Assembly: GCF_001427285.1 (NCBI RefSeq)
Contig: NZ_LMFV01000056.1
Location: forward strand, 167,284-231,283
Source of the DNA: Mesorhizobium sp. Root552
GTDB taxonomy: Bacteria > Pseudomonadota > Alphaproteobacteria > Rhizobiales > Rhizobiaceae
Direction: 5' to 3'
DNA length: 64,000 bases
Shown here piece after piece: positions 9,293 through 20,152 of this stretch; the first letter of the stretch is position 1, and every line of letters starts with the position of its first letter. Under the pieces are notes generated by a model that was not told the origin of the DNA, made no database searches, and was given only the letters and a program-made list of their open reading frames with translations. Made by a program: the position numbers and the translations under genes.

Positions 9293-10264
9293 ATGGTCCA
9301 CCCGATGACAGACACCTCCCTGCCAATCTACCCGCACCGCCACTTGCTTGGCATAAGAGACCTTTCCCCAACTGACATAGAGACATTGCTTGAACGCGCC
9401 GACCGCGCGGTGGCGATTTCGCGCCAGTCGGAGAAGAAGACGTCGACGCTGCGAGGACGCACGCAGATCAACCTGTTCTATGAGGCATCGACCCGAACAC
9501 AGTCCTCTTTCGAACTTGCGGGCAAACGTCTTGGCGCCGATGTCATGAATATGTCGGTGGCGAGCTCTTCGGTGAAGAAGGGTGAGACGCTGATCGACAC
9601 GGCGATGACGTTGAACGCCATGCGCCCCGATATACTGATCATTCGCCATCAGTCCGCGGGAGCCGCAGCACTACTCGCCCAAAAAGTGGGCTGCTCGGTG
9701 GTGAACGCCGGCGACGGCACGCACGAACATCCGACGCAGGCCTTGCTAGACGCACTGACCATCCGCCGCGCCAAGGGTCCGCTGTCGAAACTGATAGTGG
9801 CGATCTGCGGCGACATCCTTCATTCGCGCGTGGCGCGCTCCAACATCATTTTGCTGAACGCACTCGGCGCGCAGGTGCGGGTGGTTGCTCCCTCCACGCT
9901 TTTGCCATCCGGCATCGAGCGCATGGGAGTTATCGTGGCCCGTTCGATGGCCGAAGGCCTGAAAGATGCAGACGTCGTTATGATGCTGCGCCTGCAGCGC
10001 GAGCGCATGGCGGGCAGCTTCGTACCATCGGTGCGCGAGTATTTCCGTTACTTCGGCCTCGACGCTGAAAAGCTGAAAGCGGCGAAGGAAGACGCCCTGG
10101 TGATGCACCCCGGGCCAATGAACCGGGGCGTGGAAATCGCCTCGGAAATCGCGGACGGACCGCAGAGCGTAATCCAGGAACAGGTCGAAATGGGTGTTGC
10201 CGTGCGCATGGCGGTGATGGAGGCGCTGCTCGATCCGCGCCGCAACCCCGAGGGGCGCGGTTGA
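9293..10264 (+). CDS. pyrB: Aspartate carbamoyltransferase catalytic subunit
   Basis: PyrB condenses carbamoyl phosphate with aspartate in de novo pyrimidine synthesis. The 323-residue protein carries the carbamoyl-phosphate loop STRTQSSFE, the conserved [14 protein letters not shown] segment and a C-terminal [11 protein letters not shown] motif. The start may be 9293 or, more probably, the ATG at 9305 (MTDTSLP). Its stop overlaps the pyrC' start by one base (TGATG). The adjacent pyrC product is metal-site degenerate, which fits the class of aspartate carbamoyltransferase that assembles with an inactive dihydroorotase-like subunit. Confidence 0.96.
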   Translation: MVHPMTDTSLPIYPHRHLLGIRDLSPTDIETLLERADRAVAISRQSEKKTSTLRGRTQINLFYEASTRTQSSFELAGKRLGADVMNMSVASSSVKKGETLIDTAMTLNAMRPDILIIRHQSAGAAALLAQKVGCSVVNAGDGTHEHPTQALLDALTIRRAKGPLSKLIVAICGDILHSRVARSNIILLNALGAQVRVVAPSTLLPSGIERMGVIVARSMAEGLKDADVVMMLRLQRERMAGSFVPSVREYFRYFGLDAEKLKAAKEDALVMHPGPMNRGVEIASEIADGPQSVIQEQVEMGVAVRMAVMEALLDPRRNPEGRG

Positions 10265-11550
10265 TGGCCACGACAGTTTTCAGCCACGCCCGTGTCATCG
10301 ACCCGTCACGGGGTGTCGACGAGATTGGCTCGGTGGTCGTCGACGGCAAGAAAATCGCTGCGGCCGGCAAGGCTGCTTTGAACCAGGGCGCACCCGAAGG
10401 CGCAACGGTGATCGACTGTGCAGGCAGGGCTGTCATTCCGGGCTTGGTGGACAGCCGCGTCTTCATCGGCGAACCGGGTGGCGAACATCGCGAAACGATT
10501 GCGTCAGCCAGTGCGGCAGCGGCTGCGGGCGGAATCACCTCAATCGTGATGATGCCTGACACCGATCCAGTGATCGACAATGTCGCCTTGGTGGAATTCG
10601 TGCTGCGCACCGCCAAGGATACGGCAAGCGTCAACATTTTCCCCGCCGCCGCGATCACCAAGGGCCTCGATGGCCGGGAAATGACGGAGTTCGGCTTGCT
10701 GCGAGAGGCCGGCGCCGTCGCCTTCACCGACGGCCGGAATACCATCGCCAACTCGCTGGTAATGCGCAGAGCGCTGACTTATGCCCGCGATTTCGGGGCG
10801 GTTGTCGCGCACGAGACGCAGGATGCCGACCTTGCCTCGGCTGGCGTCATGAATGAAGGGCTGTATGCAAGCTGGCTTGGGTTGCCAGGCATCCCGCGCG
10901 AGGCGGAGACGATCCCGCTTGAACGCGATCTTGCCCTGGCTCGCCTAACACGCGGCAACTACCATGCCGCCAAGATCTCGACGGCCACGGCAGCCGATGC
11001 AGTCAAGCGGGCCAAGAGCGATGGTGCGAACGTGACGGCCGGCGTCGCCATCCACAACCTGTCGCTAAACGAGAATGATGTCGGTGAATATCGCACGTTC
11101 TTCCGGCTTGCGCCCCCACTCCGAGCCGAGGATGACCGGCTGGCAATGATCGAGGCGATCAAGGACGGCACGGTCGACCTGATCGTTTCCTCGCACGATC
11201 CACAGGACGTCGATACCAAACGCGTGCCTTTTGCTGATGCCGCTGCCGGCGCAGTGGGACTGGAGACAGTTCTGGCAGTGGCGCTCCGACTTCATCACAA
11301 TGACGAAGTGCCGCTGATACGCTTGATAGAAACGCTATCCACGGCCCCTGCAAGGCTGTTTGGCCTGCCGGGTGGTTCGTTGAAATCCGGCGCGCCGGCC
11401 GACCTCGCGCTGGTTGACCTCGAAGAGCCATGGATCGTAAGCGAAAACGGTATTCGCTCGCGCTCCAAGAATACCTGTTTCGAAGGCGCGCGGCTGCAAG
11501 GCAAGGTCTTGCAAACGATGGTTGCGGGCCGCACAGTATTTTCGGCCTAG
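10264..11550 (+). CDS. pyrC': Dihydroorotase-like protein lacking metal ligands (PyrC')
   Basis: This 428-residue member of the class I dihydroorotase/allantoinase family follows pyrB with a one-base overlap. The fold is clear (PGLVD strand, [22 protein letters not shown]), but the active site is not. The usual DxHVHLREPG reads [10 protein letters not shown] at residues 63-72, so both metal-binding histidines and the substrate arginine are replaced. The HIST-type histidine is Lys in AAKIST, and the TDHAPH segment with the catalytic Asp reads SSHDPQ. Such proteins (PyrC' of pseudomonads) are catalytically dead partners needed for PyrB assembly. A functional dihydroorotase should be encoded elsewhere. 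Databases will often call this gene pyrC. Confidence 0.88.
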   Translation: MATTVFSHARVIDPSRGVDEIGSVVVDGKKIAAAGKAALNQGAPEGATVIDCAGRAVIPGLVDSRVFIGEPGGEHRETIASASAAAAAGGITSIVMMPDTDPVIDNVALVEFVLRTAKDTASVNIFPAAAITKGLDGREMTEFGLLREAGAVAFTDGRNTIANSLVMRRALTYARDFGAVVAHETQDADLASAGVMNEGLYASWLGLPGIPREAETIPLERDLALARLTRGNYHAAKISTATAADAVKRAKSDGANVTAGVAIHNLSLNENDVGEYRTFFRLAPPLRAEDDRLAMIEAIKDGTVDLIVSSHDPQDVDTKRVPFADAAAGAVGLETVLAVALRLHHNDEVPLIRLIETLSTAPARLFGLPGGSLKSGAPADLALVDLEEPWIVSENGIRSRSKNTCFEGARLQGKVLQTMVAGRTVFSA

Positions 11551-11585
11551 ACCGGCGCTTCGAACCGGTCAGCCGAGGGGGAAAC

Positions 11586-12173
11586 ATGACCTACGCTGCA
11601 ATCGCGGCCCTGATATTCGGCTATCTGCTCGGGTCGATTCCTTTCGGCCTGCTTTTGACCCGCGCCGCCGGCCTTGGCGACGTGCGCTCCATCGGCTCGG
11701 GTAACATCGGCGCAACCAACGTGCTGCGCACCGGCAACAAGAAACTCGCCGCCGCTACGCTTATTCTGGACATGCTGAAGGGAACCGCTGCCGTCCTGAT
11801 TGCCAGATACTATGGAATGGAGCTTGGGCTTTTTGCCGGTTTCGGAGCGTTCCTTGGCCATCTGTTTCCGGCCTGGCTGGGTTTCAAAGGCGGCAAGGGT
11901 GTCGCAACCTATCTCGGCGTGCTGATAGGCCTGGTCTGGCAGGTGGCACTGATCTTCGCGGCGGTATGGTTGCTGGTGGCAATGCTGTTCCGCTATTCGT
12001 CGCTTGCCGCGTTGAGTGCGGCAGTCGTCGTTCCAATCGCGCTATGGTTTCTCGCGACACCAGCCATTGCCGGCTTGTTTGCGGTAATGAGTATCATCCT
12101 GATCTACAAGCATCGCACCAATATCTCGCGCCTGATGGCCGGAACGGAAGGTCGGATCGGGGCCAAGGGGTGA
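11586..12173 (+). CDS. plsY: Acyl-phosphate:glycerol-3-phosphate acyltransferase PlsY
   Basis: PlsY makes lysophosphatidic acid from acyl-phosphate and glycerol-3-phosphate at the inner membrane. The 195-residue protein has five predicted membrane segments. The three conserved loops are visible: [29 protein letters not shown], and a shorter C-terminal [13 protein letters not shown]. The start at 11586 follows a GGGGGAAAC purine-rich ribosome binding site. Its TGA overlaps the GTG start of dprA (GTGA), so the two are translationally coupled. Confidence 0.96.
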   Translation: MTYAAIAALIFGYLLGSIPFGLLLTRAAGLGDVRSIGSGNIGATNVLRTGNKKLAAATLILDMLKGTAAVLIARYYGMELGLFAGFGAFLGHLFPAWLGFKGGKGVATYLGVLIGLVWQVALIFAAVWLLVAMLFRYSSLAALSAAVVVPIALWFLATPAIAGLFAVMSIILIYKHRTNISRLMAGTEGRIGAKG

Positions 12174-13307
12174 CACAGGTGCAGTGCGGGCCAAGGTTGA
12201 GCGACCGGCAACGGATCGCCTGGCTCAGGCTGATCCGAACCTCGAATGTCGGGCCTGCGTCATTTCGGGATCTGGTCAACCGGTTCGGATCGGCGGAAAC
12301 AGCCCTTGAAATGCTGCCAGAACTGATGGCGGCTACCGGCTCAAAAAGAACATTACACATTCCAGGCGTTTCGGATATCGAAGCCGAGATGGACACGGCA
12401 AACCGGCACGGCGCAAGGTTCGTGTGCATCGGTGAGCCGGACTATCCGCCGCTGCTCAAGGTGATCGATCACCCCCCCGCCGGTGTTGGCCATCATTGGC
12501 AAAGGAGAGGTTTTCCGTCTGCCGGCGATCGCCATTGTCGGCGCGCGCAATGCCTCGCTGGCCGGTATCAAGATGGCAAGAACGCTAGCCGGCGAAATTG
12601 GACGCGAGGGCTACAGCATCGTCTCGGGCCTTGCTCGCGGGATCGACACGGCTGCGCATCAGGGGAGCTTGGAGAGCGGTACAATCGGCGTTCTGGCCGG
12701 GGGATTGGATATGCCCTATCCACCGGAAAATGCTGGTCTTTGCAGCGAAATTGCCCGACGTGGTGGTGCCGTCGTGTCGGAGATGCCGTTCGGGTGGCAG
12801 CCGAGGGCCCAAGATTTCCCGCGACGCAACCGACTTGTCGCAGGAATGGCTCTCGGGCTGGTTGTCATCGAGGCCGCGAAACGTTCCGGTTCGCTGATCA
12901 GCGCAAGGCTGGCCGGCGAAATGGGGCGGCTGGTGTTTGCCGTTCCCGGATCGCCACTTGATCCGCGTGCTGGCGGCACCAACGGACTATTGAAGGACGG
13001 TGCGACCCTTGTGACAGACGCTTCGGACGTACTGAGCGCAGTAGCCCCACTTTCCGCTCGACCGGGAACGCCAAACCTTCTGCTTGAGGAACCGCCCGAC
13101 CTGTCACACAGCCCGTCTCACGGCGATGATGAGCGTAGTCTCATCGTGGAAGCTCTGGGACCGACACCTATTGAAATCGATGAGATCATCGCACACACCC
13201 GCCTCCATCCCGCGCAGGTTTCGATGGTGCTTCTGGAGTTGGATCTAGCGGGGCGCCTTGAACGCCACAGCGGCGGCAGCGTTTCGCTGGTGTTTCGAGA
13301 TGCATAG
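12170..13307 (+). pseudogene. dprA: dprA (DNA processing protein) disrupted by a +1 frameshift
   Basis: DprA loads RecA on incoming single-stranded DNA during transformation. The 5' part starts at GTG 12170, overlapping the plsY stop, and reads through DYPPLLKVIDHPP. The frame is then lost at a run of seven C at about 12472-12478. The other frame resumes from 12483 with GKGEVFRLPAIAIVGARNAS, then the Rossmann motifs SGLARGIDTAAH, FPRRNRL and AKRSGSLISAR, and a C-terminal winged-helix domain. With six C the join would read HPPPVLAIIGKGE, a normal family sequence of about 378 residues. It is therefore either a single-base sequencing or assembly error or a genuine homopolymer frameshift. No other damage is visible. 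Confidence 0.88.
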
Positions 13308-13401
13308 ACCGAATGCGCCGTTCGCAAGCAAATTCCAGCAAGCCTGCGTATTGCTGAAACCTGACCTTCCAAGTTGTGGCTAGGCGGCAGGCTTACTTCG
13401 G

Positions 13402-13725
13402 TCAGGCGGACCGGCGTGATGCCACGATGCCGTACGCGGCGAAGGCTACGGCAGCTCCCACCAAGTAGCGAAGCCAAGCGTACCCATATTCAGCGCCGCC
13501 GCCGCTGGCCGCCACATAGGCTCCCGCAACGATGAAACTGGCAGCGAGCAAGCCGAGACCGAATCCCTCGCCCAAGGATAGATTTCCACAAAGCCACGCA
13601 ATCCTGGGGTTGGTAACGCGGCGGCTGATAAATCGTAGTGCTTCGCCTACAATCGCGCCCGCTACGCCTACAACGACGGCAGCGCCGATAACCGAAGACA
13701 AAATTGCGAAAATCTGCTGGAACAT
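13402..13725 (-). CDS. Small hypothetical membrane protein
   Basis: A 107-residue protein with three predicted membrane spans (about 5-28, 53-73 and 83-101), rich in Ala, Gly and Val, with a basic loop RFISRRVTNPR between the first two. I recognise no family. Codon use and length are compatible with a real gene. It is convergent with dprA and stands alone upstream of the tRNA gene. Confidence 0.55.
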   Translation of the reverse strand: MFQQIFAILSSVIGAAVVVGVAGAIVGEALRFISRRVTNPRIAWLCGNLSLGEGFGLGLLAASFIVAGAYVAASGGGAEYGYAWLRYLVGAAVAFAAYGIVASRRSA

Positions 13726-13884
13726 TGCATCACCCGATACCGCCAGACTTTATTAGTGCCAGATATAGGCAGTCAGTCAAGCGAGGTCGTTGCGCGTCCC
13801 CGAAGCCTTAAATCTCATGCCGCCGAAAATGACGTTCCGAGAGTTTTCATCGGTAATACAAGTAATTGATCTACTTGGTTGAGA

Positions 13885-13959
13885 TGGTGAGCCGGGAGGG
13901 GATCGAACCCTCGACCACATGATTAAAAGTCACGTGCTCTACCGCTGAGCTACCGGCCC
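13885..13959 (-). tRNA. tRNA-Lys (anticodon UUU)
   Basis: Read on the minus strand, the 75 bases fold as a full cloverleaf. The acceptor stem is GGGCCGG/CCGGCTC with one G-U pair. The D arm is GCTC-AGCGGTA-GAGC. The anticodon stem CGTGA/TCATG flanks the loop CTTTTAA, giving anticodon TTT. The T arm is GAGGG-TTCGATC-CCCTC, and CCA is encoded. Identity as lysine follows from the anticodon. No other tRNA is adjacent. Confidence 0.95.
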
Positions 13960-14343
13960 ATCCAAAGCGTCCAGACCTTGGCCGGGACGACCTGCCCTTC
14001 GGGTCATTCCAAAGGAAACTTGCTTCGCGCTGCCCAGGACAGAGCCGCAGCATTTCCAAGGCGCGATCAACCCCGGAATTGCGCGGAACATAGGGAGGGA
14101 GCTCCAACCGGTCAACCGGAAAAAATGCGGTGTTTTCGCTCTTATTCACATTTGTACCAAGCGGCATCGACGGTCTGCCATCTAAAATCAGGTCCAATTA
14201 TTTCGGCGCGTTCTCAGAACAATCTCTGAGGTCAGTCATCTTTATATTATGACCATCAAATATAACTTCTAACGGGAACAATTTCCCCGATTTCACGTTG
14301 GTTTAGCGAAAGAATTTTGTTTTTCCGTTTTCAGGAGAAAATC
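13960..14343. other. Intergenic region between tRNA-Lys and the BA14K gene
   Basis: No gene is credible here. The part nearest the tRNA should hold the minus-strand tRNA promoter. The 3' part becomes AT-rich (about 14180-14335), typical of a promoter region for the BA14K gene, and ends with an AGGAG ribosome binding site about 5-9 bases before the ATG at 14344. I see no repeat or structured RNA. Confidence 0.5.
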
Positions 14344-14793
14344 ATGAAACGCGTTGTTACAGGTTTGTTGGCGTCCGTCCTTTCGGCCTCGTTTCTTGCC
14401 GCAAGCCCGACCGCTGCCCGCGCGGCACCACTCTATGCACCGCACGCGCAATCTGCGGCGTCACCGTTGAAGGTACAGCCAGTCGACTATCGGCCATGGC
14501 AAAGACGCGGATTCTACCGGGATCGGGATAGCGCATATTACAATGGCCACCGCGGCTATCGCGAGTATCGGCGCGGTTACCGCCGTCACGGCGATTTCTG
14601 GTTCCCGCTTGCAGCCTTTGCCGCAGGTGCAATCATCGCCGGAGCCATCGCGAACGACGCGCCGCCTCCATATGCGGGCGGCAATACCCATGTGCGCTGG
14701 TGTTACGACCGCTATCGGAGTTACCGGGCCTACGACAACACGTTCCAACCTTACAACGGCCCGCGCCGGCAGTGCTATTCGCCCTATCGGTAA
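14344..14793 (+). CDS. BA14K family secreted protein
   Basis: A 149-residue exported protein. The signal peptide spans about residues 1-26 ([10 protein letters not shown] start, cleavage near AARA-AP). A Tyr/Arg-rich region ([14 protein letters not shown]) follows, then one hydrophobic Ala/Gly segment (about 87-104), and a C-terminal BA14K motif with [20 protein letters not shown] and a final RRQCYSPYR. The family is named for a Brucella immunoreactive 14-kDa protein with lectin-like properties. Function here is unknown. It ends just before a strong shared terminator. Confidence 0.88.
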   Translation: MKRVVTGLLASVLSASFLAASPTAARAAPLYAPHAQSAASPLKVQPVDYRPWQRRGFYRDRDSAYYNGHRGYREYRRGYRRHGDFWFPLAAFAAGAIIAGAIANDAPPPYAGGNTHVRWCYDRYRSYRAYDNTFQPYNGPRRQCYSPYR

Positions 14794-14815
14794 CCTGTAG
14801 GGGCAGCACCTAAAG

Positions 14816-14847
14816 AAAGACCCGCAGGATCGATCCTGCGGGTCTTT
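14816..14847. terminator. Bidirectional intrinsic terminator
   Basis: A perfect 32-base palindrome has arms AAAGACCCGCAGGATC and GATCCTGCGGGTCTTT. It is T-rich on the plus side (TCTTTTTATT) and A/T-flanked on the other strand. It separates the plus-strand BA14K gene from the minus-strand hppA gene and can serve both. Confidence 0.88.
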
Positions 14848-14868
14848 TTATTGACGAGACGTCTTGGT

Positions 14869-17010
14869 CTAGCTGTGAGCGAGAACCGCCAGCAGCAGCA
14901 GCGCCACGATGTTGGTGATCTTGATCGCCGGGTTGACGGCGGGACCAGCGGTATCCTTGTAGGGATCGCCGACGGTGTCACCAGTGACCGAAGCCTTGTG
15001 CGCTTCAGAGCCCTTGAGGTGCTTGACGCCATCCTTGTCCGTGAAGCCGTCTTCGAACGACTTCTTGGCGTTGTCCCACGCGCCGCCGCCCGAGGTCATC
15101 GAGATGGCGACGAAGAGGCCGTTGACGATAACGCCCAGCAGCGAGGCACCAAGTGCGGCAAAGGCAGACGCCTTCGAGCCCGAAATAAGCAGCACGCCGA
15201 AATAAACCACCAGCGGAGCCAGAACCGGCAGCAGCGACGGAATGATCATTTCCTTGATCGCTGCCTTGGTCAGAAGGTCGACCGCGCGGGCGTAGTTCGG
15301 CTTGGATGTGCCCTGCATGATGCCCGGATCTTCGCGGAACTGCTTGCGCACTTCCTCGACGATGGAGCCGGCAGCGCGACCAACAGCGGTCATGGCGATG
15401 CCGCCGAACAGGTACGGGATCAGGCCGCCGAAGATCAGGCCGGCGACAACGTACGGATTCGAAAGATCGAACGATACGGTACCCATATCAGCGAAGTACG
15501 GGTACTGAGCACCATTCGCGGCAAAGAACTGCAGATCGTTGGAATATGCAGCGAACAGCACCAGCGCGCCGAGGCCGGCCGAACCGATGGCGTAGCCCTT
15601 TGTAACAGCCTTGGTCGTGTTGCCGACCGCATCGAGCGCATCCGTCGAATGACGCACTTCCTTGGGCAGGCCGGACATTTCGGCAATGCCACCGGCATTG
15701 TCAGTCACCGGACCGAAAGCATCGAGCGCCACGATCATGCCGGCCAGGCCGAGCATGGTGGTGACGGCTATCGCTGTACCGAACAGACCTGCGAGCTGGA
15801 AGGTGGCGATGATGCCGCCCACAATGACGATGGCCGGAAGCGCCGTCGATTCCAGTGAAACCGCGAGGCCCTGGATCACATTGGTGCCGTGGCCGGTCAC
15901 CGAAGCCTGGGCAATCGAGTTGACCGGGCGCTTGTTGGTGCCTGTGTAGTACTCGGTAATCACCACGATCAATGCTGTCACCACAAGGCCGATCAGGCCG
16001 CAGACAAACAAGCTGGTACCCGTCAACGCGACGCCGTTGGCTGTACCAACGTCGCCCCAGCCGATGGTCAACTGGTTGGCAACGGCAAGACCGCCGACCG
16101 ACAGAACGCCAGTGACGATGAGGCCCTTGTAGAGCGCGCCCATGATCGAGCCGTTGGAGCCGAGCTTTACGAAGAAGGTGCCGACGATCGAGGTAACGAT
16201 GCAGACGCCGCAGATGACCAGCGGATAGAGCATCATTTCAGCAAGGTTCGGAGCCGCGCCAAAGAAGATGGCAGCCAGGACCATCGTCGCAACAACCGTC
16301 ACGGCGTAGGTCTCGAATAGGTCCGCGGCCATGCCCGCGCAGTCGCCGACATTGTCGCCAACGTTGTCAGCGATGGTAGCCGGGTTGCGCGGATCATCTT
16401 CCGGGATACCTGCTTCGACCTTACCGACGAGATCGCCGCCGACGTCCGCACCCTTGGTGAAGATGCCGCCGCCGAGACGGGCAAAGATCGAGATGAGAGA
16501 TGCGCCGAAGCCGAGCGCGACAAGAGCGTCGACAACCTCACGGCTGGCGGGCGCATGGCCGAGCGGGCCGGTCAGAACCCAATAATAGACCGACACGCCG
16601 AGCAGCGCGAGGCCGGCAACCAGCATGCCTGTAATGGCGCCCGACTTGAAAGCTATGTCCAGGCCTGCGGCGAGGCTGTTGGAAGCAGCCTGCGCGGTGC
16701 GCACATTGGCACGAACCGAGACATGCATACCGATGAAGCCGGCAGCGCCCGACAAGACCGCACCAACCAGGAAACCGAATGCAGCGGTTGTCGAAAGCAG
16801 CCACCAAGCCAGGATAAATACAACGACGCCAACGATGGCGATGGTGGTGTACTGGCGCGCCAGGTAGGCTTGGGCGCCTTCGCGGATGGCCGCGGAGATT
16901 TCCTGCATGCGTGCATTGCCCTGGTCGGAAGCTAGTACCGACTGTGTCGCCCAGATGGCGTATAGGACAGAGAGCAGACCGCAGGCGATGACGACGTAGA
17001 GCATAGTCAT
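14869..17010 (-). CDS. hppA: K+-independent proton-translocating pyrophosphatase
   Basis: HppA couples pyrophosphate hydrolysis to proton pumping across the inner membrane. The 713-residue polytopic protein has the ~16 membrane segments of the family. Substrate motifs are visible, including [32 protein letters not shown], and a C-terminal [10 protein letters not shown] with [13 protein letters not shown]. The key determinant reads [10 protein letters not shown], with Lys where K+-dependent enzymes have Ala, so K+ independence is predicted. It has its own upstream region of over 200 bp to the MFS gene and shares the terminator at 14816-14847. Confidence 0.96.
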   Translation of the reverse strand: MTMLYVVIACGLLSVLYAIWATQSVLASDQGNARMQEISAAIREGAQAYLARQYTTIAIVGVVVFILAWWLLSTTAAFGFLVGAVLSGAAGFIGMHVSVRANVRTAQAASNSLAAGLDIAFKSGAITGMLVAGLALLGVSVYYWVLTGPLGHAPASREVVDALVALGFGASLISIFARLGGGIFTKGADVGGDLVGKVEAGIPEDDPRNPATIADNVGDNVGDCAGMAADLFETYAVTVVATMVLAAIFFGAAPNLAEMMLYPLVICGVCIVTSIVGTFFVKLGSNGSIMGALYKGLIVTGVLSVGGLAVANQLTIGWGDVGTANGVALTGTSLFVCGLIGLVVTALIVVITEYYTGTNKRPVNSIAQASVTGHGTNVIQGLAVSLESTALPAIVIVGGIIATFQLAGLFGTAIAVTTMLGLAGMIVALDAFGPVTDNAGGIAEMSGLPKEVRHSTDALDAVGNTTKAVTKGYAIGSAGLGALVLFAAYSNDLQFFAANGAQYPYFADMGTVSFDLSNPYVVAGLIFGGLIPYLFGGIAMTAVGRAAGSIVEEVRKQFREDPGIMQGTSKPNYARAVDLLTKAAIKEMIIPSLLPVLAPLVVYFGVLLISGSKASAFAALGASLLGVIVNGLFVAISMTSGGGAWDNAKKSFEDGFTDKDGVKHLKGSEAHKASVTGDTVGDPYKDTAGPAVNPAIKITNIVALLLLAVLAHS

Positions 17011-17262
17011 GCCGGATTTTCCTCGAGTGATGGCCCGAAAGAACCCCCCTCCGGGCCGATGGAGACGAAACCGGACCCGGTTGCGGAATCCGATCGTTCG
17101 CAGCGGCTTATGCGAAACAGGTGAACGAACGTCAAGATATTGTTCGGTTTTTGCCCCGTTTTCGCCCTAAAGGATAAGATATCGGCGGTGCATTTCGCAC
17201 CGCCGACTGATTTTTATCGATTGAAAGTGGCGAGGTCTGCGGCGACGGCCGCAGACCCTTGG

Positions 17263-18474
17263 TCAGGCGAGTTGCCTGCGGATGCTGACCTGCAGCATGC
17301 CGAGCAAGACAAGGCAGAGAACCGCTATCGGCAAGACAATCCATGCGAGCATGTTCCAGCCCCAGGCATTGTAGACCGCGCCGGACATCAGCGAAGCAAA
17401 GGCCACGCTGGAGAACAGCACGAAATCGTGGAAGCCTTGCGCCTTGCCCTTTTCTGCGGGCCGGTAGCAATCGGCCACCATTGCCGTCGAGCCGATGAAA
17501 CCGAAATTCCATCCCAACCCGAGCAGGATCAATGCGACCCAGAATTGCCAGAGCTGGATGCCGGACAACGCCACCAGACCGCAGCCGATCAGCAAAGCAA
17601 AGCCCGCCGCAACGATGGTGGGAGCCCCGAACCGATGGATCAGCCTGCCGGTAAAGAAGCTCGGCGCAAACATGGCCATGACGTGCCAGGAAATGCCAAG
17701 CGTCGCCTCGTCGGAGGTAAAGCCGCAGCCGACCATGGCGAGCGGTGCGCCGGTCATGACGAAGGTCATCAGTGCATAGGAGCCGACCGCACACAACAGG
17801 GAAACCGCAAAACGCGGCTGGGTGACGATCTCGCTCAATGAGCGGCCTGTATCCGCTGCTGCGCTTGCAGTCTTTGTGGTGGAGTCGGCGCGAAGAAAAG
17901 CAAGGATGACGCCGCCAATGCCAGCGAGAACGATGAGTGCGGCGAATGCGCCAGCAAACATGACCGGAGCCAAAAGATCCTTGGTGAAAATGACGACCTG
18001 TGGGCCGAGTACTGCTGTGAAAACGCCGCCAGCCAGAACGAAAGAAATGGCACGCGCCTTGAATTCGGGTGGCGCATTGTCGGCTGCGGCGAAGCGGAAC
18101 TGCTGGACGAATGCCCCGCCTGTCCCGACCAGCAGCAAGCCGAAAGCAAACCCCCAGAAACTGGATTGGAACAAAGCAATCGTCGCTGCCAGTGCGCCCA
18201 ACGCGGTGATGCCGGTGCCGGTCAAAAAGCCGTCACGCTGGCCGAGCCGGCGAATAATGGCCGCAGCCGGGAGAGCTCCCAGAGCCACACCGACATTGTA
18301 TCCAGTCAGTGGGGCCGTCGCCAAAGATTTATCCGTACCAAGCATGTAGTGCCCGGCAAGCGCGCCGAGCGCGAAACAAATCGGCCCCGCCGACCCAATG
18401 ATTGCCTGCGCCGCCGCAAGAATAATGGCTGTGCGCCGCGCTTCCCGCTCGGCCTCAGCGTGCCCGATTGTCAT
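17263..18474 (-). CDS. MFS transporter
   Basis: A 403-residue major facilitator protein with about 12 predicted membrane segments. The cytoplasmic loop [12 protein letters not shown] between helices 2 and 3 is a diverged motif A. Substrate is unknown. The gene follows nusB with an ATGA overlap of four bases (start ATG 18474, nusB stop at 18471-18473), so it is the last gene of the glyA-nrdR-rib-nusB transcription unit or is at least coupled to nusB. Confidence 0.88.
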   Translation of the reverse strand: MTIGHAEAEREARRTAIILAAAQAIIGSAGPICFALGALAGHYMLGTDKSLATAPLTGYNVGVALGALPAAAIIRRLGQRDGFLTGTGITALGALAATIALFQSSFWGFAFGLLLVGTGGAFVQQFRFAAADNAPPEFKARAISFVLAGGVFTAVLGPQVVIFTKDLLAPVMFAGAFAALIVLAGIGGVILAFLRADSTTKTASAAADTGRSLSEIVTQPRFAVSLLCAVGSYALMTFVMTGAPLAMVGCGFTSDEATLGISWHVMAMFAPSFFTGRLIHRFGAPTIVAAGFALLIGCGLVALSGIQLWQFWVALILLGLGWNFGFIGSTAMVADCYRPAEKGKAQGFHDFVLFSSVAFASLMSGAVYNAWGWNMLAWIVLPIAVLCLVLLGMLQVSIRRQLA

Positions 18475-18977
18475 GAAATTTCCTTACCTTTGCCCCGTCC
18501 CTCGCCCCGCACCCGGCGCGACACGCGATCCAACACCGCGTTGACGAGCTTTGGCTCGTCCTCATCATAGAACGCTTTGGCAATATCAATATATTCCGAG
18601 ACAATGACGGCGACAGGAACTTCTTCTCGCCGCATCAATTCGTAAGTGCCTGCGCGCAGGATCGCGCGCAGCGTAGAATCGAGGCGTGACAACGGCCAAT
18701 CTTCAGTCAGTGCCTGCCGGATAATTGGGTCGAGCGTCTTCTGGTTTTCCACGACACCAGCCAATATGCCGCGAAACCACTGCGCATCCGCCTCGCGATA
18801 GAGCGCGCCGTCAACCTCCTTGCCGAGCCTGAAGGCTTCATACTCCGCAGTGATTTCCAACAATCCGCTACCAGCGACATCCATCTGGTAAAGCGCCTGC
18901 ACTGCCGCAAGGCGAGCAGCGCCGCGCTTGTTGGCTTGTCGTACCGGCGGCTGGCCGCTGCCCGTTGGATCAGTCAC
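18471..18977 (-). CDS. nusB: Transcription antitermination factor NusB
   Basis: NusB binds boxA with S10 (NusE) for rRNA antitermination. The helical 168-residue protein carries [16 protein letters not shown] near the N-terminus, and [15 protein letters not shown], the [27 protein letters not shown] core and a basic C-terminus. The open frame runs further upstream into ribH. The GTG at 18977, five bases after the ribH stop, gives a sensible N-terminus ([19 protein letters not shown]). The order ribH-nusB is conserved widely in bacteria. Confidence 0.95.
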   Translation of the reverse strand: MTDPTGSGQPPVRQANKRGAARLAAVQALYQMDVAGSGLLEITAEYEAFRLGKEVDGALYREADAQWFRGILAGVVENQKTLDPIIRQALTEDWPLSRLDSTLRAILRAGTYELMRREEVPVAVIVSEYIDIAKAFYDEDEPKLVNAVLDRVSRRVRGEGRGKGKEIS

Positions 18978-18982
18978 GTCGT

Positions 18983-19438
18983 TCAGGCTCCAAGTTTCGT
19001 GCGAAGGGAGATCATGGTCAGAGCCGCGCGGGCTGCGAATCCACCCTTGTCGCCTTCGCTGCGTTTGGCGCGCGCCCACGCTTGCTCTTCGTTCTCCGTC
19101 GTCAGAATGCCGTTGCCGACACAAATCGCTTCCTGCACGGAAAGGTCCATCAGCGCGCGCGCCGATTCGTTGGCGACGATATCGAAATGATGCGTCTCGC
19201 CGCGGATCACGGTGCCCAGCGCCACATAGCCGTCATAGCCTTTGCCGCCCGATGCTTCCGCATCAAGCGCAAACGAGATCACGGCTGGAATTTCCAGCGC
19301 ACCGGGAACGGTGACGACATCATACTTGGCACCGGCTTCCTCAAGCGCTGACTTCGCGCCATCCAGCAGTGCGTCCGCGAGCTCGTCATAGAAGCGCGCC
19401 TCGATAATCAGAAGCTTGAGTTTCTTGTCCTTGGCCAT
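18983..19438 (-). CDS. ribH: 6,7-dimethyl-8-ribityllumazine synthase
   Basis: RibH condenses 5-amino-6-ribitylaminouracil with 3,4-dihydroxybutanone phosphate to form lumazine. The 151-residue protein shows [20 protein letters not shown], the [16 protein letters not shown] segment and the [18 protein letters not shown] loop with the catalytic His. The last part, [17 protein letters not shown], is typical. The ATG at 19438 is chosen over an upstream extension of 24 codons. It lies 97 bases after ribE and five before nusB. Confidence 0.96.
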   Translation of the reverse strand: MAKDKKLKLLIIEARFYDELADALLDGAKSALEEAGAKYDVVTVPGALEIPAVISFALDAEASGGKGYDGYVALGTVIRGETHHFDIVANESARALMDLSVQEAICVGNGILTTENEEQAWARAKRSEGDKGGFAARAALTMISLRTKLGA

Positions 19439-19534
19439 GTCTTTGCGTCTCCGGAGGAGCCGGTCAATTAGGCCGAAGCGCGATCGTCCGCAAGCCTTGG
19501 AGGCCTTCAATCAGGCAATCACGCCAAGTTGCTG

Positions 19535-20152
19535 TTACAGACCCTGTGCGGAGGCCTCCGCGAGCCGTGCCGCATAGCGCGCCATGGTGTCGACCTCCAG
19601 GTTCACACTGTCGCCAACCTTGCGCTCACCCCAAGTGGTGACCGTCAGCGAATGATGGATCAGAAGTACATCAAAACGTATGCCGTCCACCTTGTTGACG
19701 GTGAGCGAAGTGCCATCCAAGGCAATCGACCCTTTGGGCGCTATAAACTTGGCCAACGCGCGCGGCGCTTCCAAGGTAAATCGCACCGCATCGCCCTCGT
19801 CCTGTCGCGCCACGATCTCAGCCATGCCGTCCACGTGACCGGAAACGATGTGGCCGCCCAGTTCGTCGCCAATCTTCAGCGCACGCTCAAGATTGATGCG
19901 GCTACCGGATTCCCAAGCAGATGCAGTCGTCAGCCGCAGCGCCTCCTCCCATGCCTCGACCTCGAACCAACGCTCGTTTACCTGTTTTTCCGGCAAGGCG
20001 GTAACCGTGAGACAGACGCCGGAGCAGGCAATCGAGGCGCCGATGGCGATGGTTTCAGGATCGTAGATCGTTTCGATACGCAGACCGATGCCCTGCTTTA
20101 GAGGCTTGATCGCCGCAACCGTGCCTACATCCGTGACGATACCCGTAAACAT
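19535..20152 (-). CDS. ribE: Riboflavin synthase alpha chain
   Basis: The enzyme dismutates two lumazines to riboflavin. The 205-residue chain has two homologous lumazine-binding repeats and begins with the canonical MFTGIV. The repeats carry SIACSGVCLTV and SIALDGTSLTVN. The start overlaps the ribD stop by one base (TGATG). Some schemes name this gene ribC. Upstream codons (MGKRLL) belong to the end of ribD in another frame. Confidence 0.96.
   Translation of the reverse strand: MFTGIVTDVGTVAAIKPLKQGIGLRIETIYDPETIAIGASIACSGVCLTVTALPEKQVNERWFEVEAWEEALRLTTASAWESGSRINLERALKIGDELGGHIVSGHVDGMAEIVARQDEGDAVRFTLEAPRALAKFIAPKGSIALDGTSLTVNKVDGIRFDVLLIHHSLTVTTWGERKVGDSVNLEVDTMARYAARLAEASAQGL

Noticed and set aside
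13978..14229. Short plus-strand frame upstream of the BA14K gene
   Set aside because: No RBS or protein similarity; overlaps the tRNA-proximal promoter zone.
14851..15858. A 335-codon antisense frame over hppA
   Set aside because: Shadow of hppA; low-complexity Arg/Gly/Asp-rich content.
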